Of a stretch of 14,078 bases of DNA, positions 5,303-13,341 are shown piece after piece. The translations under genes were made by a program, and so were the position numbers. The stretch is from Thermoleophilaceae bacterium (GTDB lineage: Bacteria > Actinomycetota > Thermoleophilia > Solirubrobacterales > JACPNS01): contig JAEMRJ010000055.1 of the NCBI GenBank assembly GCA_016463365.1, positions 1-14,078 on the forward strand. Direction: 5' to 3'. The first letter of the stretch is position 1. The number at the start of each line of letters is the position of its first letter. The notes under the pieces are model-generated. The model was not told where the DNA came from and searched no databases. It saw only the letters and a list, made by a program, of their open reading frames with translations.

Positions 5303-6808
5303 ATGCTCGCCAAGGCCACGACATATGCAATCAACGGGGTCTCCGCTCGGCAGGTGACTGTCGAGGTGGACATCCGCAGCGGTCTACCGGCCTTTTCGAT
5401 GGTGGGGCTCCCCGATGCGGCGGTGCGAGAGTCGCGCGAACGCGTTCGCGCAGCGCTGCTCAATGAGGGATTCGAATTCCCGCAACGGCGCATCACCGTG
5501 AACCTTGCCCCCGCAGAGCTGCAGAAGGCAGGTCCTTCTTTTGATCTGGCGATTGCGTTCGCGATGCTTGCCGCGAGCGGTCAGCTCGAGCCCGAGTTGT
5601 TCGGTCGCGCGGCTCTGATCGGGGAACTGTCGCTGGACGGTGCCGTCCAGCCCGTGCGCGGCGCGCTGGCAGTCGCCGAAGCGGCCAGCAGGGATCAGAT
5701 CGCCACCCTGGTCGTTCCGCGCGCAAACGCGCGTGAGGCAGCTTTGATCGCGCGCGAGCCGGTGGCCCCTGTCCGTCGACTGTCGGACCTTCTCGACGTC
5801 GGCGATGGAATCTGGGAGCCGATCCCAGAAGACCCTGTACCCGTGGTCGATTCGACGGTCGGTCCTGATCTGAAGGATCTGCGCGGACATGAGTTCAGCC
5901 AGCGTGCTCTGGAGATCGCTGCCGCTGGCGGTCACCATGTCCTCTTCAAGGGGCCTCCCGGCTGCGGTAAGACGATGCTCGCCCGGCGTCTGCCCTCGAT
6001 CCTCCCGCCGATGTCTCGTCGCGAGGCGATCGAGGTGACCCGCATGCAGAGCATCGCCGGAAATCTGCGCATCGACGGTCTGGCCGTTCAGCGTCCGTTC
6101 CGCGCACCACACCACACCATCAGTGCGTCAGGGCTCACTGGCGGCGGGCCTTCTCCGATGCCGGGTGAGGTCACGCTCGCCAGCAACGGCGTCCTGTTTC
6201 TCGATGAGTTGGCCGAATTCTCGACCCGGACGCTTGAGTCGCTGCGTGAGCCGCTCGAGGCCGGCTCGATCGCCGTCACGCGCGGCCAGCGCACACACGT
6301 CTATCCCGCGCGGTTCATGCTCGTCGCGGCTACCAACCCGTGTCCGTGCGGCGCGGGCGGAAACACTTGTCGCTGCAGCGCGGTCGAGGTCGCGCGCTAC
6401 GACCGCCGCCTGTCGGGCCCGCTGCTCGACCGGTTTGACATGCATTGCCGCGTCGAGCGGCCCACGCCTGCCGAGGTGGAAGCCGGTCCGGTGACCGAGT
6501 CGGCGCCGGTGAGAGAACGCGTCGAGAGGGCCCGCGCACGACAGGCAGCGCGCTTCGACGGCACCGAGATTCACTGCAACGGACAGCTTGACGGCGCCGA
6601 GTCACGCCGGATGCTCAAACCGCCCGACGCCGTGATCGACCTGCTCAACGAGGCCTATCGTCGCAAGTCGCTCTCGCTACGCGGCTACGACCGCTCGCTG
6701 CGCGTCGCGCGCACGATCGCAGATCTCGACGATCGCGATGACGTGACCGAGGGCGACATGGCCGAGGCGCTCTCATTCCGGGCGATCGAGCTTGGCGGCG
6801 GATCATGA
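5303..6808 (+). CDS. comM: ComM/YifB family magnesium chelatase-like AAA+ ATPase
   Basis: ComM is a hexameric AAA+ helicase that promotes branch migration during natural transformation; many non-competent bacteria also carry it. The product from ATG 5303 is 501 residues (typical is about 500). The N-terminal ChlI-type domain (about 1-170) starts MLAKATTYAINGV and includes VEVDIRSGLPAFSMVGLPD and RRITVNLAPAELQKAGPSFD. The Mg-chelatase ATPase core has Walker A GPPGCGKT (217-224), RPFRAPHHTISASGLTGGG, Walker B VLFLDE (297-302) and ATNPCPCG with a cysteine cluster. The C-terminal domain ends the protein (SLRGYDRSLRVARTIADL). An upstream TTG at 5267 adds 12 unmatched residues and is rejected. No SD is seen. 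dprA overlaps its stop by 4 bp. Confidence 0.95.
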   Translation: MLAKATTYAINGVSARQVTVEVDIRSGLPAFSMVGLPDAAVRESRERVRAALLNEGFEFPQRRITVNLAPAELQKAGPSFDLAIAFAMLAASGQLEPELFGRAALIGELSLDGAVQPVRGALAVAEAASRDQIATLVVPRANAREAALIAREPVAPVRRLSDLLDVGDGIWEPIPEDPVPVVDSTVGPDLKDLRGHEFSQRALEIAAAGGHHVLFKGPPGCGKTMLARRLPSILPPMSRREAIEVTRMQSIAGNLRIDGLAVQRPFRAPHHTISASGLTGGGPSPMPGEVTLASNGVLFLDELAEFSTRTLESLREPLEAGSIAVTRGQRTHVYPARFMLVAATNPCPCGAGGNTCRCSAVEVARYDRRLSGPLLDRFDMHCRVERPTPAEVEAGPVTESAPVRERVERARARQAARFDGTEIHCNGQLDGAESRRMLKPPDAVIDLLNEAYRRKSLSLRGYDRSLRVARTIADLDDRDDVTEGDMAEALSFRAIELGGGS

Positions 6809-7908
6809 GCGCCTGCCATGCCTGCTTACGAGCATCGATACTGCGAAGCGAAAGTCTCACGCTCGTCGAGCGGGGTTCGTCGGGAACGGCGAGCGCCGCG
6901 AGGCTGCTGCGCATGGACCCGGAGGCCATGCTCGAAGAAGTCCGGCGTGAGCACCCCGAAATTGGCGATTCACTCACCCGGTCCACGGATGAGATCCTGC
7001 ACGAGGCTGTTGGCCTGGATGACTTCTGGACGGTCTGCAGGCACGAACCCGAATATCCCCCGCGGCTACAGCAGTTCCAGAGCGCTTCAGACGTGCCCGC
7101 GGTCATCTACGGGGTCGGTCGCAAGGAGCTCTTCAACGAGTTGAGTCTCGACAACGGCCTCGCGATCGTCGGCGCCCGACGGGCCTCTGCGTATGGGCGA
7201 GAAGTCGCGTACTCGCTCGCCAACGATGCGGCAGCAGCAGGGTTGATCGTCGTGAGCGGCATGGCGCTCGGCGTGGACGGCGCGGCGCATCGCGGGGCGC
7301 TCCAAGCAGGCGGCAGAACGATCGCCGTGCTGGCCGGCGGAGCGGAAACTGCCTACCCGAGATCGCATGCGCTGCTCCATGAGCAGATCCGTTCCGCCGG
7401 TTGCGTCGTGTCTGAGAATCCCCCGGGCTCGCGGGCCCAGCGATGGGCGTTCGTGGCGCGCAACCGCGTGATCGCCGCCATGGCGAGCATGACGATCTTC
7501 GTCGAGGGAGCCGCGGACTCAGGGGCGAAATACACGGTGGAGTTCGCTGACGAGCTCGGCACGAGAATTGGCGCGGTGCCGGGTCCGATCACTGGGCCGC
7601 TGAGCGTCGGCCCGAACAATCTGCTCTCTGAAGAGGGCGTCCAGACGGTTCGCGGAATCGCGGATGTTCTTGGTGAGTTGGCAGTCGATCTGAATCCGCC
7701 GCGACTTCCCGGCTTCGATGACGGGGGCGGAGACGACTTCGCGAAGGAGATTCTCGCCCTGGTCGGCGCAGGCGATCGCACACCGCGTGAGCTTGCGCAG
7801 TCGTTGCCCGATCGTGGCCCGCGTGAGATTTCTCGCGCACTCGGTCAGCTCGAGTTGCTCGGGATGATCGCCCGGGAACCCTCCGGCGAGTACGTGCGCC
7901 GTAGCTGA
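6805..7908 (+). CDS. dprA: DNA-processing protein DprA
   Basis: DprA binds incoming single-stranded DNA and loads RecA during transformation. The 367-residue product has an N-terminal SAM-like region starting MSACHACLRASIL, then the Rossmann-like DNA-binding core: AIVGARRASAYGR (about 120-132), VVSGMALGVDGAAHRGAL (about 149-166), IAVLAGGAETAYPRSH, and ARNRVIAAMASMTIFVEGA followed by AVPGPITGPLSVGPNNLL. The C-terminal region (about 313-367) looks like the DprA winged helix. The usual SGxARGID has Leu in place of Arg, and the usual SGSLITA reads SGAKYTV; these may be lineage traits. It starts inside the comM stop (ATGA overlap), indicating translational coupling with comM. The TGA stop is 21 bp before ilvD. 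Confidence 0.94.
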   Translation: MSACHACLRASILRSESLTLVERGSSGTASAARLLRMDPEAMLEEVRREHPEIGDSLTRSTDEILHEAVGLDDFWTVCRHEPEYPPRLQQFQSASDVPAVIYGVGRKELFNELSLDNGLAIVGARRASAYGREVAYSLANDAAAAGLIVVSGMALGVDGAAHRGALQAGGRTIAVLAGGAETAYPRSHALLHEQIRSAGCVVSENPPGSRAQRWAFVARNRVIAAMASMTIFVEGAADSGAKYTVEFADELGTRIGAVPGPITGPLSVGPNNLLSEEGVQTVRGIADVLGELAVDLNPPRLPGFDDGGGDDFAKEILALVGAGDRTPRELAQSLPDRGPREISRALGQLELLGMIAREPSGEYVRRS

Positions 7909-7915
7909 CTCGGAC

Positions 7916-7921
7916 TAACAT
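7916..7921 (+). promoter_or_regulatory. possible -10 element (TAACAT) for a leaderless ilvD transcript
   Basis: TAACAT fits TANNNT and lies 8 nt before the ilvD ATG, so transcription would start at or beside the start codon. ilvD has no Shine-Dalgarno. No strong -35 is apparent. This would let ilvD be expressed apart from comM-dprA. Confidence 0.33.
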
Positions 7922-7929
7922 CGCCCGCT

Positions 7930-9609
7930 ATGACCTCTGACTACGACATCCGCCAGAACAGCCGCGAACTGCTCGACGGCCCGGACCGTGCCGCCGCCCG
8001 TGCATACCTGAAGGGCATCGGCTTCGATGACGAAGCGCTGGGCAAGCCGATCATCGGAGTGGCCAACACATGGACCGAGACGATGCCTTGCAACTTTCAC
8101 CTTCGCGCTGTCTCTGCAGCGATCAAGGAGGGCATCCGCGCAGCAGGCGCCACGCCGATGGAGTTCAACACCGTCTCGATCTCTGACGGAATCACGATGG
8201 GCCACGAGGGGATGCGCACTTCACTCGTGAGTCGTGAGGTGATCGCTGACAGCATCGAGCTCGTCAGTCGCGGACACGCCTTCGACGCTGTGATCGCGAT
8301 CTCCGGGTGCGACAAGACCATCCCCGGAACGGTCATGGCTCTGGCGCGCCTGAACCTCCCGTCCGTGATGCTCTACGGCGGGTCAATTCTTCCGGGCAGT
8401 CTCCACGATGAGGACATTTCGATCCAGGACGTCTTCGAGGCCGTCGGTGCCCATGCCGCCGGAACGATCACCGATGCTGAGCTGCTGGAGATCGAGAACA
8501 ACGCATCACCGGGTGCCGGCGCCTGCGGGGGTCAGTTCACCGCCAACACGATGGCGATGGCCTTCGAGGTCATGGGGATCTCCCCAGCTGGCAGTGCGAT
8601 GGTTCCGGCTGAGGCCGGCGCACGCAAACAGGTCGCCGAAGATGCCGGTCGCCTGGTCGTCGATGTGCTCAGGCGCGGCCTGCGGGCGCGCGACGTGATC
8701 ACGAAGGAGTCGATCCAGAACGCGATTGCCGCCGTCTGCATGAGCGGCGGCTCGACCAACGCCGTGCTGCATCTGCTTGCGCTTGCCTACGAGGCCGAGA
8801 TCGACCTGAAGATCGAAGAGTTTGACGTGATCAGCGCAAAGACGCCGCTGACTGCCGACCTCAAACCCGGCGGCAAGTATCTGGCCAAAGATTTCTGGGA
8901 GGCCGGGGGAGTCCCCGTCGTCGCCAACCGCCTGCTCGAAGCAGGCCTGCTCAACGAGTCGGCCATTCGCGTTGAGGGCGACACAGTCGCCGACTACGCC
9001 GGGCGCGCGGTCGAGACCGAGGGCCAGCAGGTGGTGCGCCCACTCTCCGATCCGCTCAAGCCAACTGGCGGCATCGCAATCCTCAAGGGCAATCTCGCCC
9101 CAGAGGGCTGCGTGGTCAAGCTTGCCGGCCACGAGCGGGTCTTCGCTGAAGGTCCCGCGCGGGTTTTCGAGAACGAAAAGGACTGCTTCGCGGCGGTCGA
9201 GGCCAGCGACATCAAGCCCGGCGACATCGTCGTGATCCGCAACGAGGGGCCTTCAGGCGGCCCCGGCATGCGTGAGATGCTCCAGGTCACGGCGGCGTTG
9301 ATCGGCGAAGGCCTTGGCGACTCGGTCGCCCTGCTCACCGACGGACGCTTCTCGGGAGCAACGCATGGCTTCATGGCCGGTCACGTCGCGCCCGAGGCTG
9401 CCAAGGGTGGGCCGATCGCGGCAGTTCAGGAGGGCGACACAATCGTGATCGACGTCGCCAAGCGCGAGCTGAACGTGTTGCTCTCTGACGAAACGATTGC
9501 TCAGCGAATCGCTGACTACAAATCGCCGCCGCCGCTCTATACGAGCGGCGTGCTGGGCAAGTACTCCAGGCACGTGACCAGCGCCTCGCAGGGAGCGGTC
9601 ACCAACTGA
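7930..9609 (+). CDS. ilvD: dihydroxy-acid dehydratase
   Basis: IlvD dehydrates 2,3-dihydroxy-3-methylbutanoate and its valerate homologue to 2-keto acids, the shared penultimate step in valine, isoleucine and leucine precursor synthesis. The 559-residue product has the three cysteine ligands expected for the iron-sulfur cluster: Cys54 in TWTETMPCN, Cys127 in [10 protein letters not shown], and Cys199 in [20 protein letters not shown]. Other family segments include [37 protein letters not shown] and [22 protein letters not shown]. Length is typical. Whether the cluster is 2Fe-2S or 4Fe-4S cannot be told. ATG 7930 is the natural start, as [11 protein letters not shown] follows at once. It is not related in function to the genes on either side, and its stop is 3 bp from a convergent gene. 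Confidence 0.97.
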   Translation: MTSDYDIRQNSRELLDGPDRAAARAYLKGIGFDDEALGKPIIGVANTWTETMPCNFHLRAVSAAIKEGIRAAGATPMEFNTVSISDGITMGHEGMRTSLVSREVIADSIELVSRGHAFDAVIAISGCDKTIPGTVMALARLNLPSVMLYGGSILPGSLHDEDISIQDVFEAVGAHAAGTITDAELLEIENNASPGAGACGGQFTANTMAMAFEVMGISPAGSAMVPAEAGARKQVAEDAGRLVVDVLRRGLRARDVITKESIQNAIAAVCMSGGSTNAVLHLLALAYEAEIDLKIEEFDVISAKTPLTADLKPGGKYLAKDFWEAGGVPVVANRLLEAGLLNESAIRVEGDTVADYAGRAVETEGQQVVRPLSDPLKPTGGIAILKGNLAPEGCVVKLAGHERVFAEGPARVFENEKDCFAAVEASDIKPGDIVVIRNEGPSGGPGMREMLQVTAALIGEGLGDSVALLTDGRFSGATHGFMAGHVAPEAAKGGPIAAVQEGDTIVIDVAKRELNVLLSDETIAQRIADYKSPPPLYTSGVLGKYSRHVTSASQGAVTN

Positions 9610-9612
9610 GCG

Positions 9613-10533
9613 TCACGCAGTAAGAAACTGACTCGCGGTGCGGTCGAACCACTCAGGGTGCTCGACCATCGCGAGGTGGCCGGTGTCACGCAGCAGAATC
9701 CGTTCGGCGTGCGGCATCTGTTCACCGAAGTGCAGAACGTCACCCGAGGTGATCACTCCGTCACGGCGGCCCCAGACAAAGAGCACGGGTTGTTTTATCT
9801 CGCCGAGTCGGTCGCGAAAGTCGTGCGCGAGAATTGCGCGCAGGGCTGGGGCGAAGCCCGGACTGCTCGACCCGCCAAGCAGCTCATAAACAATCTCGCT
9901 CGACAGTCTGTCGGGGTGGGCGACGATCCCGCGCAGGGCTGGTGCGCGCAGTTTCGGCCGCCGCACGATCAGATCCCGGTTGGCGTTGACGCGCCCGAAG
10001 ACAGCTCCCGCGATGCCTGCGAACTGCCCAACGATCGGCGGTACCGAGTTTGTCGACCAGCCCGCCGGCGAGACAAGCACCAGCCGGTCGACGCGCGACG
10101 GATGGTCGAGCGCCAGCTGAATTGAAGTCATCCCGCCCATCGAGTTTCCGATCACGAACGCGGATGCGACCTCAAGGTGATCAAGCAGTCCCGCAATGCA
10201 GTCCGCATACCCGGGAATCGAGATCGCCTCGGCCGGCATCTCAGATTCGCCAAATCCGGGCAGGTCCAGCGCGACCACGTGAAAGTGCTCAGACAGGCCG
10301 ATCACGTTGGCCAACCAGTTCTGCCAGCGGCCGCCGAGGCCGTGAACGAGCATCACGGTGGGCTTGGTGGCGTCGCCGTAGTCGAGGTAATTCACACCGC
10401 GGCCGCCGACCATCGCTCTCCGGAGATGCTGCGACCAGTCGACCTTCAGCCACTGGGCCGGGCCGGTCGGGCCGTAGGTCGGCAGACCGATCGTGAGCTC
10501 GTCGCGCGGATCGATTGCAGTGCCGACGGCCAT
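9613..10533 (-). CDS. alpha/beta hydrolase
   Basis: An alpha/beta-hydrolase-fold enzyme of unknown substrate. From ATG 10533 it has 306 residues. VMLVHGLGGRWQNW (61-73) supplies the oxyanion-hole His-Gly; VVALDLPGFGESE follows. The nucleophile Ser131 is in VIGNSMGGM, the acid Asp258 in WGRRDGVI, and His286 in DTGHLAMVEHPEWF, so the triad is complete. The sequence style resembles C-C bond hydrolases of the 2-hydroxymuconate semialdehyde type and other small-ester hydrolases, but the substrate cannot be named. The open frame extends upstream to 10752 within the neighbouring gene; that Arg/Ser-rich stretch looks like out-of-frame noise. It begins 11 bp after the stop of the MTHFS-like gene, so the two are probably one transcript. 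Confidence 0.9.
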   Translation of the reverse strand: MAVGTAIDPRDELTIGLPTYGPTGPAQWLKVDWSQHLRRAMVGGRGVNYLDYGDATKPTVMLVHGLGGRWQNWLANVIGLSEHFHVVALDLPGFGESEMPAEAISIPGYADCIAGLLDHLEVASAFVIGNSMGGMTSIQLALDHPSRVDRLVLVSPAGWSTNSVPPIVGQFAGIAGAVFGRVNANRDLIVRRPKLRAPALRGIVAHPDRLSSEIVYELLGGSSSPGFAPALRAILAHDFRDRLGEIKQPVLFVWGRRDGVITSGDVLHFGEQMPHAERILLRDTGHLAMVEHPEWFDRTASQFLTA

Positions 10534-10544
10534 CAGCGATGCAG

Positions 10545-11261
10545 CTAGGCCGCGTAGCCCCAGCGCTCGAGCACTGGGATTTCGTGAATCTGCGGCGGCT
10601 GAAGGTGGTCCCACAGGATTCCGTTGTCGCGGGGGTATTCGCCCTCGACCTCGATCACTGCGCGCGGAGTGGCGAGCAGGTCGACTGGAATGTCGTGAGC
10701 GGTCACGAGCAGGTTTTCGCGAAGAATCTGGATCGGGTGCACCGTCGTGCACACGGGCACGTTGCTGTCGACCTTGCCGGTCTCGTAGAGCAGCGCATAC
10801 TCGAGGTCGGAGAATCCGGAGCCCTTGCCGATCCGGGCGCCCTTGAGGTTGACCGCCACCGCACCGGTGAGCACCAGGTCGAGCTTTGGAACCTGTTCGA
10901 GGTCCAGAACTTCACCGTGCTTCAGGGCCCCCTTGATCGTGGCGGACTCGCGAATCTGGTCCTTTGTCAGCTTCTTCGGGTCGAGCAGGCGGAAAGGGTG
11001 TTCTTCGCGCAGCCGCGGAACAGCCATGACCAGCGCCTTGCCCGATTCCAGTGCCAACCTGCGCACGTGGGTCTGGGGTGAATCGGGATTGACCTTCAGC
11101 ACTTCCGCATCCTGCCAGTAGTGGTGCCGCGTCAGCCGCTCGGCGGCCATCTTCGCACCCGCAAAATTGGGAATTCGTCCTTCGGCGCCGGGAAACCGCG
11201 AAACACCTTGGTGATCCATCGCACGCCAGACATCGTTTCTCACATCTTCCTTGGAACGCAT
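10545..11261 (-). CDS. 5-formyltetrahydrofolate cyclo-ligase-like protein (COG0212, MTHFSD-like)
   Basis: Resembles methenyltetrahydrofolate synthetases, which convert 5-formyl-THF to 5,10-methenyl-THF with ATP. The product from ATG 11261 is 238 residues. It has KEDVRNDVWRAMDHQGVSRF, RIPNFAGAKMAAERL, KVNPDSPQTHVRRLAL, the glycine-rich GKGSGFSDLEYALL in place of the canonical GxGxGxxD loop region, and VTAHDIPVDLLATPRAVIEV. It is longer than ordinary cyclo-ligases (about 190 aa), and the SDLEYA version of the loop is typical of the MTHFSD-like branch, whose activity is less well established. The enzymatic role is therefore an inference. An upstream in-frame start at 11321 adds 20 unmatched residues and is rejected. 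It leads the minus-strand pair with the alpha/beta hydrolase and is divergent from the L,D-transpeptidase gene. Confidence 0.82.
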   Translation of the reverse strand: MRSKEDVRNDVWRAMDHQGVSRFPGAEGRIPNFAGAKMAAERLTRHHYWQDAEVLKVNPDSPQTHVRRLALESGKALVMAVPRLREEHPFRLLDPKKLTKDQIRESATIKGALKHGEVLDLEQVPKLDLVLTGAVAVNLKGARIGKGSGFSDLEYALLYETGKVDSNVPVCTTVHPIQILRENLLVTAHDIPVDLLATPRAVIEVEGEYPRDNGILWDHLQPPQIHEIPVLERWGYAA

Positions 11262-11268
11262 CGGGGAG

Positions 11269-11274
11269 AATCTA
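11269..11274 (-). promoter_or_regulatory. possible -10 element (TAGATT) for the MTHFS-like gene
   Basis: On the minus strand TAGATT (TANNNT type) lies 7 nt before the ATG at 11261, a leaderless spacing like that before ilvD. It is in the relatively AT-rich 113-bp divergent gap (11262-11374). No clear -35 is seen. Confidence 0.33.
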
Positions 11275-11374
11275 GTTGCTGATCCGGCGAACTGCCGATG
11301 TACGTAAATTAAGTGTTGCAATTATCCGCCCGTGAAACCCGACTCGCTCGCGCGATTGTCGAACATATGAAGAG

Positions 11375-12406
11375 ATGAGCAAGAATCGTTGGATCATGAT
11401 CGCGGCCGGTGCCGTGCTTCTGCTTGTGCTGGGTGCTTTCGCATTCACAAAGACGCAGGAGGACAAGATCGCCCAGGGTGTCTCGATCGGCGGCATCGAT
11501 GTTTCGGGACTCTCTCGTGAGCAGGCCGTCGCGAAACTCGAAACTCAGATCCAGGACGTCGTCCAGACTCCGCTCGTGGTGATCTACCGGGGCGAGCGGC
11601 GCACGCTCAAACCGGCGAAGTCGAAGGTTGGTGTTGACGTGCCCGGGATGGTCAATCAGGCCGTTGCCCAGAGCAACGACGGATTCTTCATCGCGAACGC
11701 CGCCAGGACCGTGGCCGGATCGGACCGCAACATCGCGATCCCGACCGAGATCAGCTATTCCAAGCCGGCTGTCCGCCGGTTCGTTCGCAGCGTGCACAAG
11801 AGCTTCGACCGGGCGCCCAAGGACGCCACGGTCACCTACTCGGCGACAAGCATCGGCGAGGTCGATGCGAAACCCGGCGTCGCGGTTCGCTCAGCAGCGC
11901 TGACCGACGCGATTGTGCAGCGACTCGAAAACCCCACCGAGCCGCGCATCGTGCGCGCGCCGATGAAGACGACCAGAGCCAAGATCACAAAGTCTCAGCT
12001 TGCGAAGAAGTACCCGACGATCGTGCTCGTCGACCGCGCCGGTTTCAAGCTCCGCCTTTACAAGAAACTCAAGCTTGCGAAGACCTACAAGATCGCGGTC
12101 GGCGCAGCCGGCAACGACACCCCGACAGGCCTCTACACGATCAACGATCGTCAGGTCAACCCGACCTGGAACGTCCCCAACAGCGAATGGGCGGGGGACC
12201 TCGCCGGAAAGACAATTCCTCCCGGGCCGGGCAACCCTCTGATCGCGCGCTGGCTCGGCATCTACAACGGTGTCGGAATTCACGGAACTCCGGACATCGG
12301 CTCGCTCGGTTCCGCTGCTTCTCACGGCTGCATCCGCATGGATCCGACGGACGTGATCGCCCTGTATCCGCTGGTGCCGATGGGCACGCCGGTGTACATC
12401 GCATGA
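11375..12406 (+). CDS. membrane-anchored L,D-transpeptidase (YkuD domain)
   Basis: L,D-transpeptidases make 3-3 cross-links in peptidoglycan or attach proteins to it. The 343-residue product has a short basic start and one hydrophobic segment (about 6-25) acting as a signal anchor. A peptidoglycan-binding region of the PG_binding_4/VanW-associated type follows (about 30-200; note GVSIGGIDVSGLSREQAV). The YkuD catalytic domain (about 210-343) has YPTIVLVDRAGFKLRLYK, TPTGLYTIND, GIHGTP with His303, and SHGCIRM with His317 and catalytic Cys319. All active-site residues are present. ATG 11375 is the only start that places the anchor at the N-terminus; it has only AGAG directly before it. The xer gene overlaps the stop by 4 bp, implying co-translation. 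Confidence 0.93.
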   Translation: MSKNRWIMIAAGAVLLLVLGAFAFTKTQEDKIAQGVSIGGIDVSGLSREQAVAKLETQIQDVVQTPLVVIYRGERRTLKPAKSKVGVDVPGMVNQAVAQSNDGFFIANAARTVAGSDRNIAIPTEISYSKPAVRRFVRSVHKSFDRAPKDATVTYSATSIGEVDAKPGVAVRSAALTDAIVQRLENPTEPRIVRAPMKTTRAKITKSQLAKKYPTIVLVDRAGFKLRLYKKLKLAKTYKIAVGAAGNDTPTGLYTINDRQVNPTWNVPNSEWAGDLAGKTIPPGPGNPLIARWLGIYNGVGIHGTPDIGSLGSAASHGCIRMDPTDVIALYPLVPMGTPVYIA

Positions 12407-13332
12407 CACTGGTCGTCGACGCTCCGGCCGTTTCAGACGCCTGGGAGTTTGACCTTGACCGCTTTGACCTCGCCCTGCGCCGCCGCGGGCTCGCGGATGC
12501 GACGCGCAAGGCGTACGGGTCGGACATCACCCAACTTGCCGTCTGGGCCACGCAGCGCGAGCTGGACGCGACGCAGCTCGACCTGAAGGCGCTGCGTCGC
12601 TTCGCGCAGCAGATCAGCTCCGAGGGAATCGCAGCGTCGAGTCTCGCCCGAAAGCTGGCGAGCGTCCGCGCCTTTTACGCAATGTTGCTCGAGCGCGGCG
12701 AAGTTTCCCAGAACGTCGCCGAGCTGATCACCAGCCCCAGACAGCCGCGTGACCTGCCCCGCGTGCTGAACGCTGGCGAGATCGTCCGGCTGCTCGAAGG
12801 CATTCCCACGTCGACGCCGCTTCAGCAGCGCGACAGCGCGATGTTCGAGCTGACCTACGCATGCGGACTGCGGGCGGGCGAGTTGATCCAACTCAGCCTC
12901 GCGTCCGTAGATCTTGACGAGGAACAGGTACGCGTGGAAGGGAAGGGTGGCCGCACTCGCATTGTGCCCGTAGGTGAGCACGCGGCGCGATCTTTGAGGC
13001 GCTATCTGGACCGTGGTCGGCCCCGGCTTCTAGGAGCCGGATCCGATCGGCAGACCACGTGCCTGTTCCTCACCAAGTCTGGCCACGGCCTACAGCCGAG
13101 CGACGTCAGGCGTCGCCTCGAGATCTGCCTGCGCGACGCCGGCGTCGCGGCCGGAATCTCGCCGCACAGCCTGCGGCACAGCTTTGCAACGCACCTGCTC
13201 AACGGCGGTGCGGATTTGCGTTCCGTGCAGGAACTTTTGGGTCACCGTTCAATATCAGCCACACAGATTTACACTCGGGTAGAGTCTGCTCGACTGCGCG
13301 TGCAATACGGAAATGCACACCCGCGAGCTTGA
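12403..13332 (+). CDS. xerD: tyrosine recombinase XerC/XerD
   Basis: Xer recombinases resolve chromosome dimers at dif. From ATG 12403 the protein is 309 residues, the usual length. The N-terminal SAM-like core-binding domain (about 14-105) includes ATRKAYGSDITQLAVWATQ and ASSLARKLASVRAFYAMLLE. The catalytic domain has all six expected residues: Arg157 in CGLRAGEL, Lys181 in GKGGRTRIVP, His255 and Arg258 in HSLRHSFATHLL, His281 in LLGHRSI, and nucleophile Tyr290 in IYTRV. Whether it is XerC or XerD cannot be settled from one copy. An upstream in-frame extension to 12187 lies wholly inside the L,D-transpeptidase gene and has no family match. ATGA overlap with that gene indicates coupling. No flanking attachment site or integrase cargo suggests a mobile element, so a host Xer is likely. 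Confidence 0.92.
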   Translation: MTLVVDAPAVSDAWEFDLDRFDLALRRRGLADATRKAYGSDITQLAVWATQRELDATQLDLKALRRFAQQISSEGIAASSLARKLASVRAFYAMLLERGEVSQNVAELITSPRQPRDLPRVLNAGEIVRLLEGIPTSTPLQQRDSAMFELTYACGLRAGELIQLSLASVDLDEEQVRVEGKGGRTRIVPVGEHAARSLRRYLDRGRPRLLGAGSDRQTTCLFLTKSGHGLQPSDVRRRLEICLRDAGVAAGISPHSLRHSFATHLLNGGADLRSVQELLGHRSISATQIYTRVESARLRVQYGNAHPRA

Positions 13333-13341
13333 ACGATCTTT

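Noticed and set aside
10534..10752. 73-residue N-terminal extension of the alpha/beta hydrolase frame.
   Set aside because: It lies inside the MTHFS-like gene and is Arg/Ser-rich noise; ATG 10533 follows that gene's stop by 11 bp.
12187..12402. 72-residue N-terminal extension of the recombinase frame.
   Set aside because: It lies entirely within the L,D-transpeptidase gene in another frame, while the Xer core-binding domain begins just after ATG 12403.
12403..13332. The tyrosine recombinase as a phage or island integrase.
   Set aside because: Standard Xer length and motifs, translational coupling to a host gene, and no tRNA, direct repeats or mobile cargo nearby.
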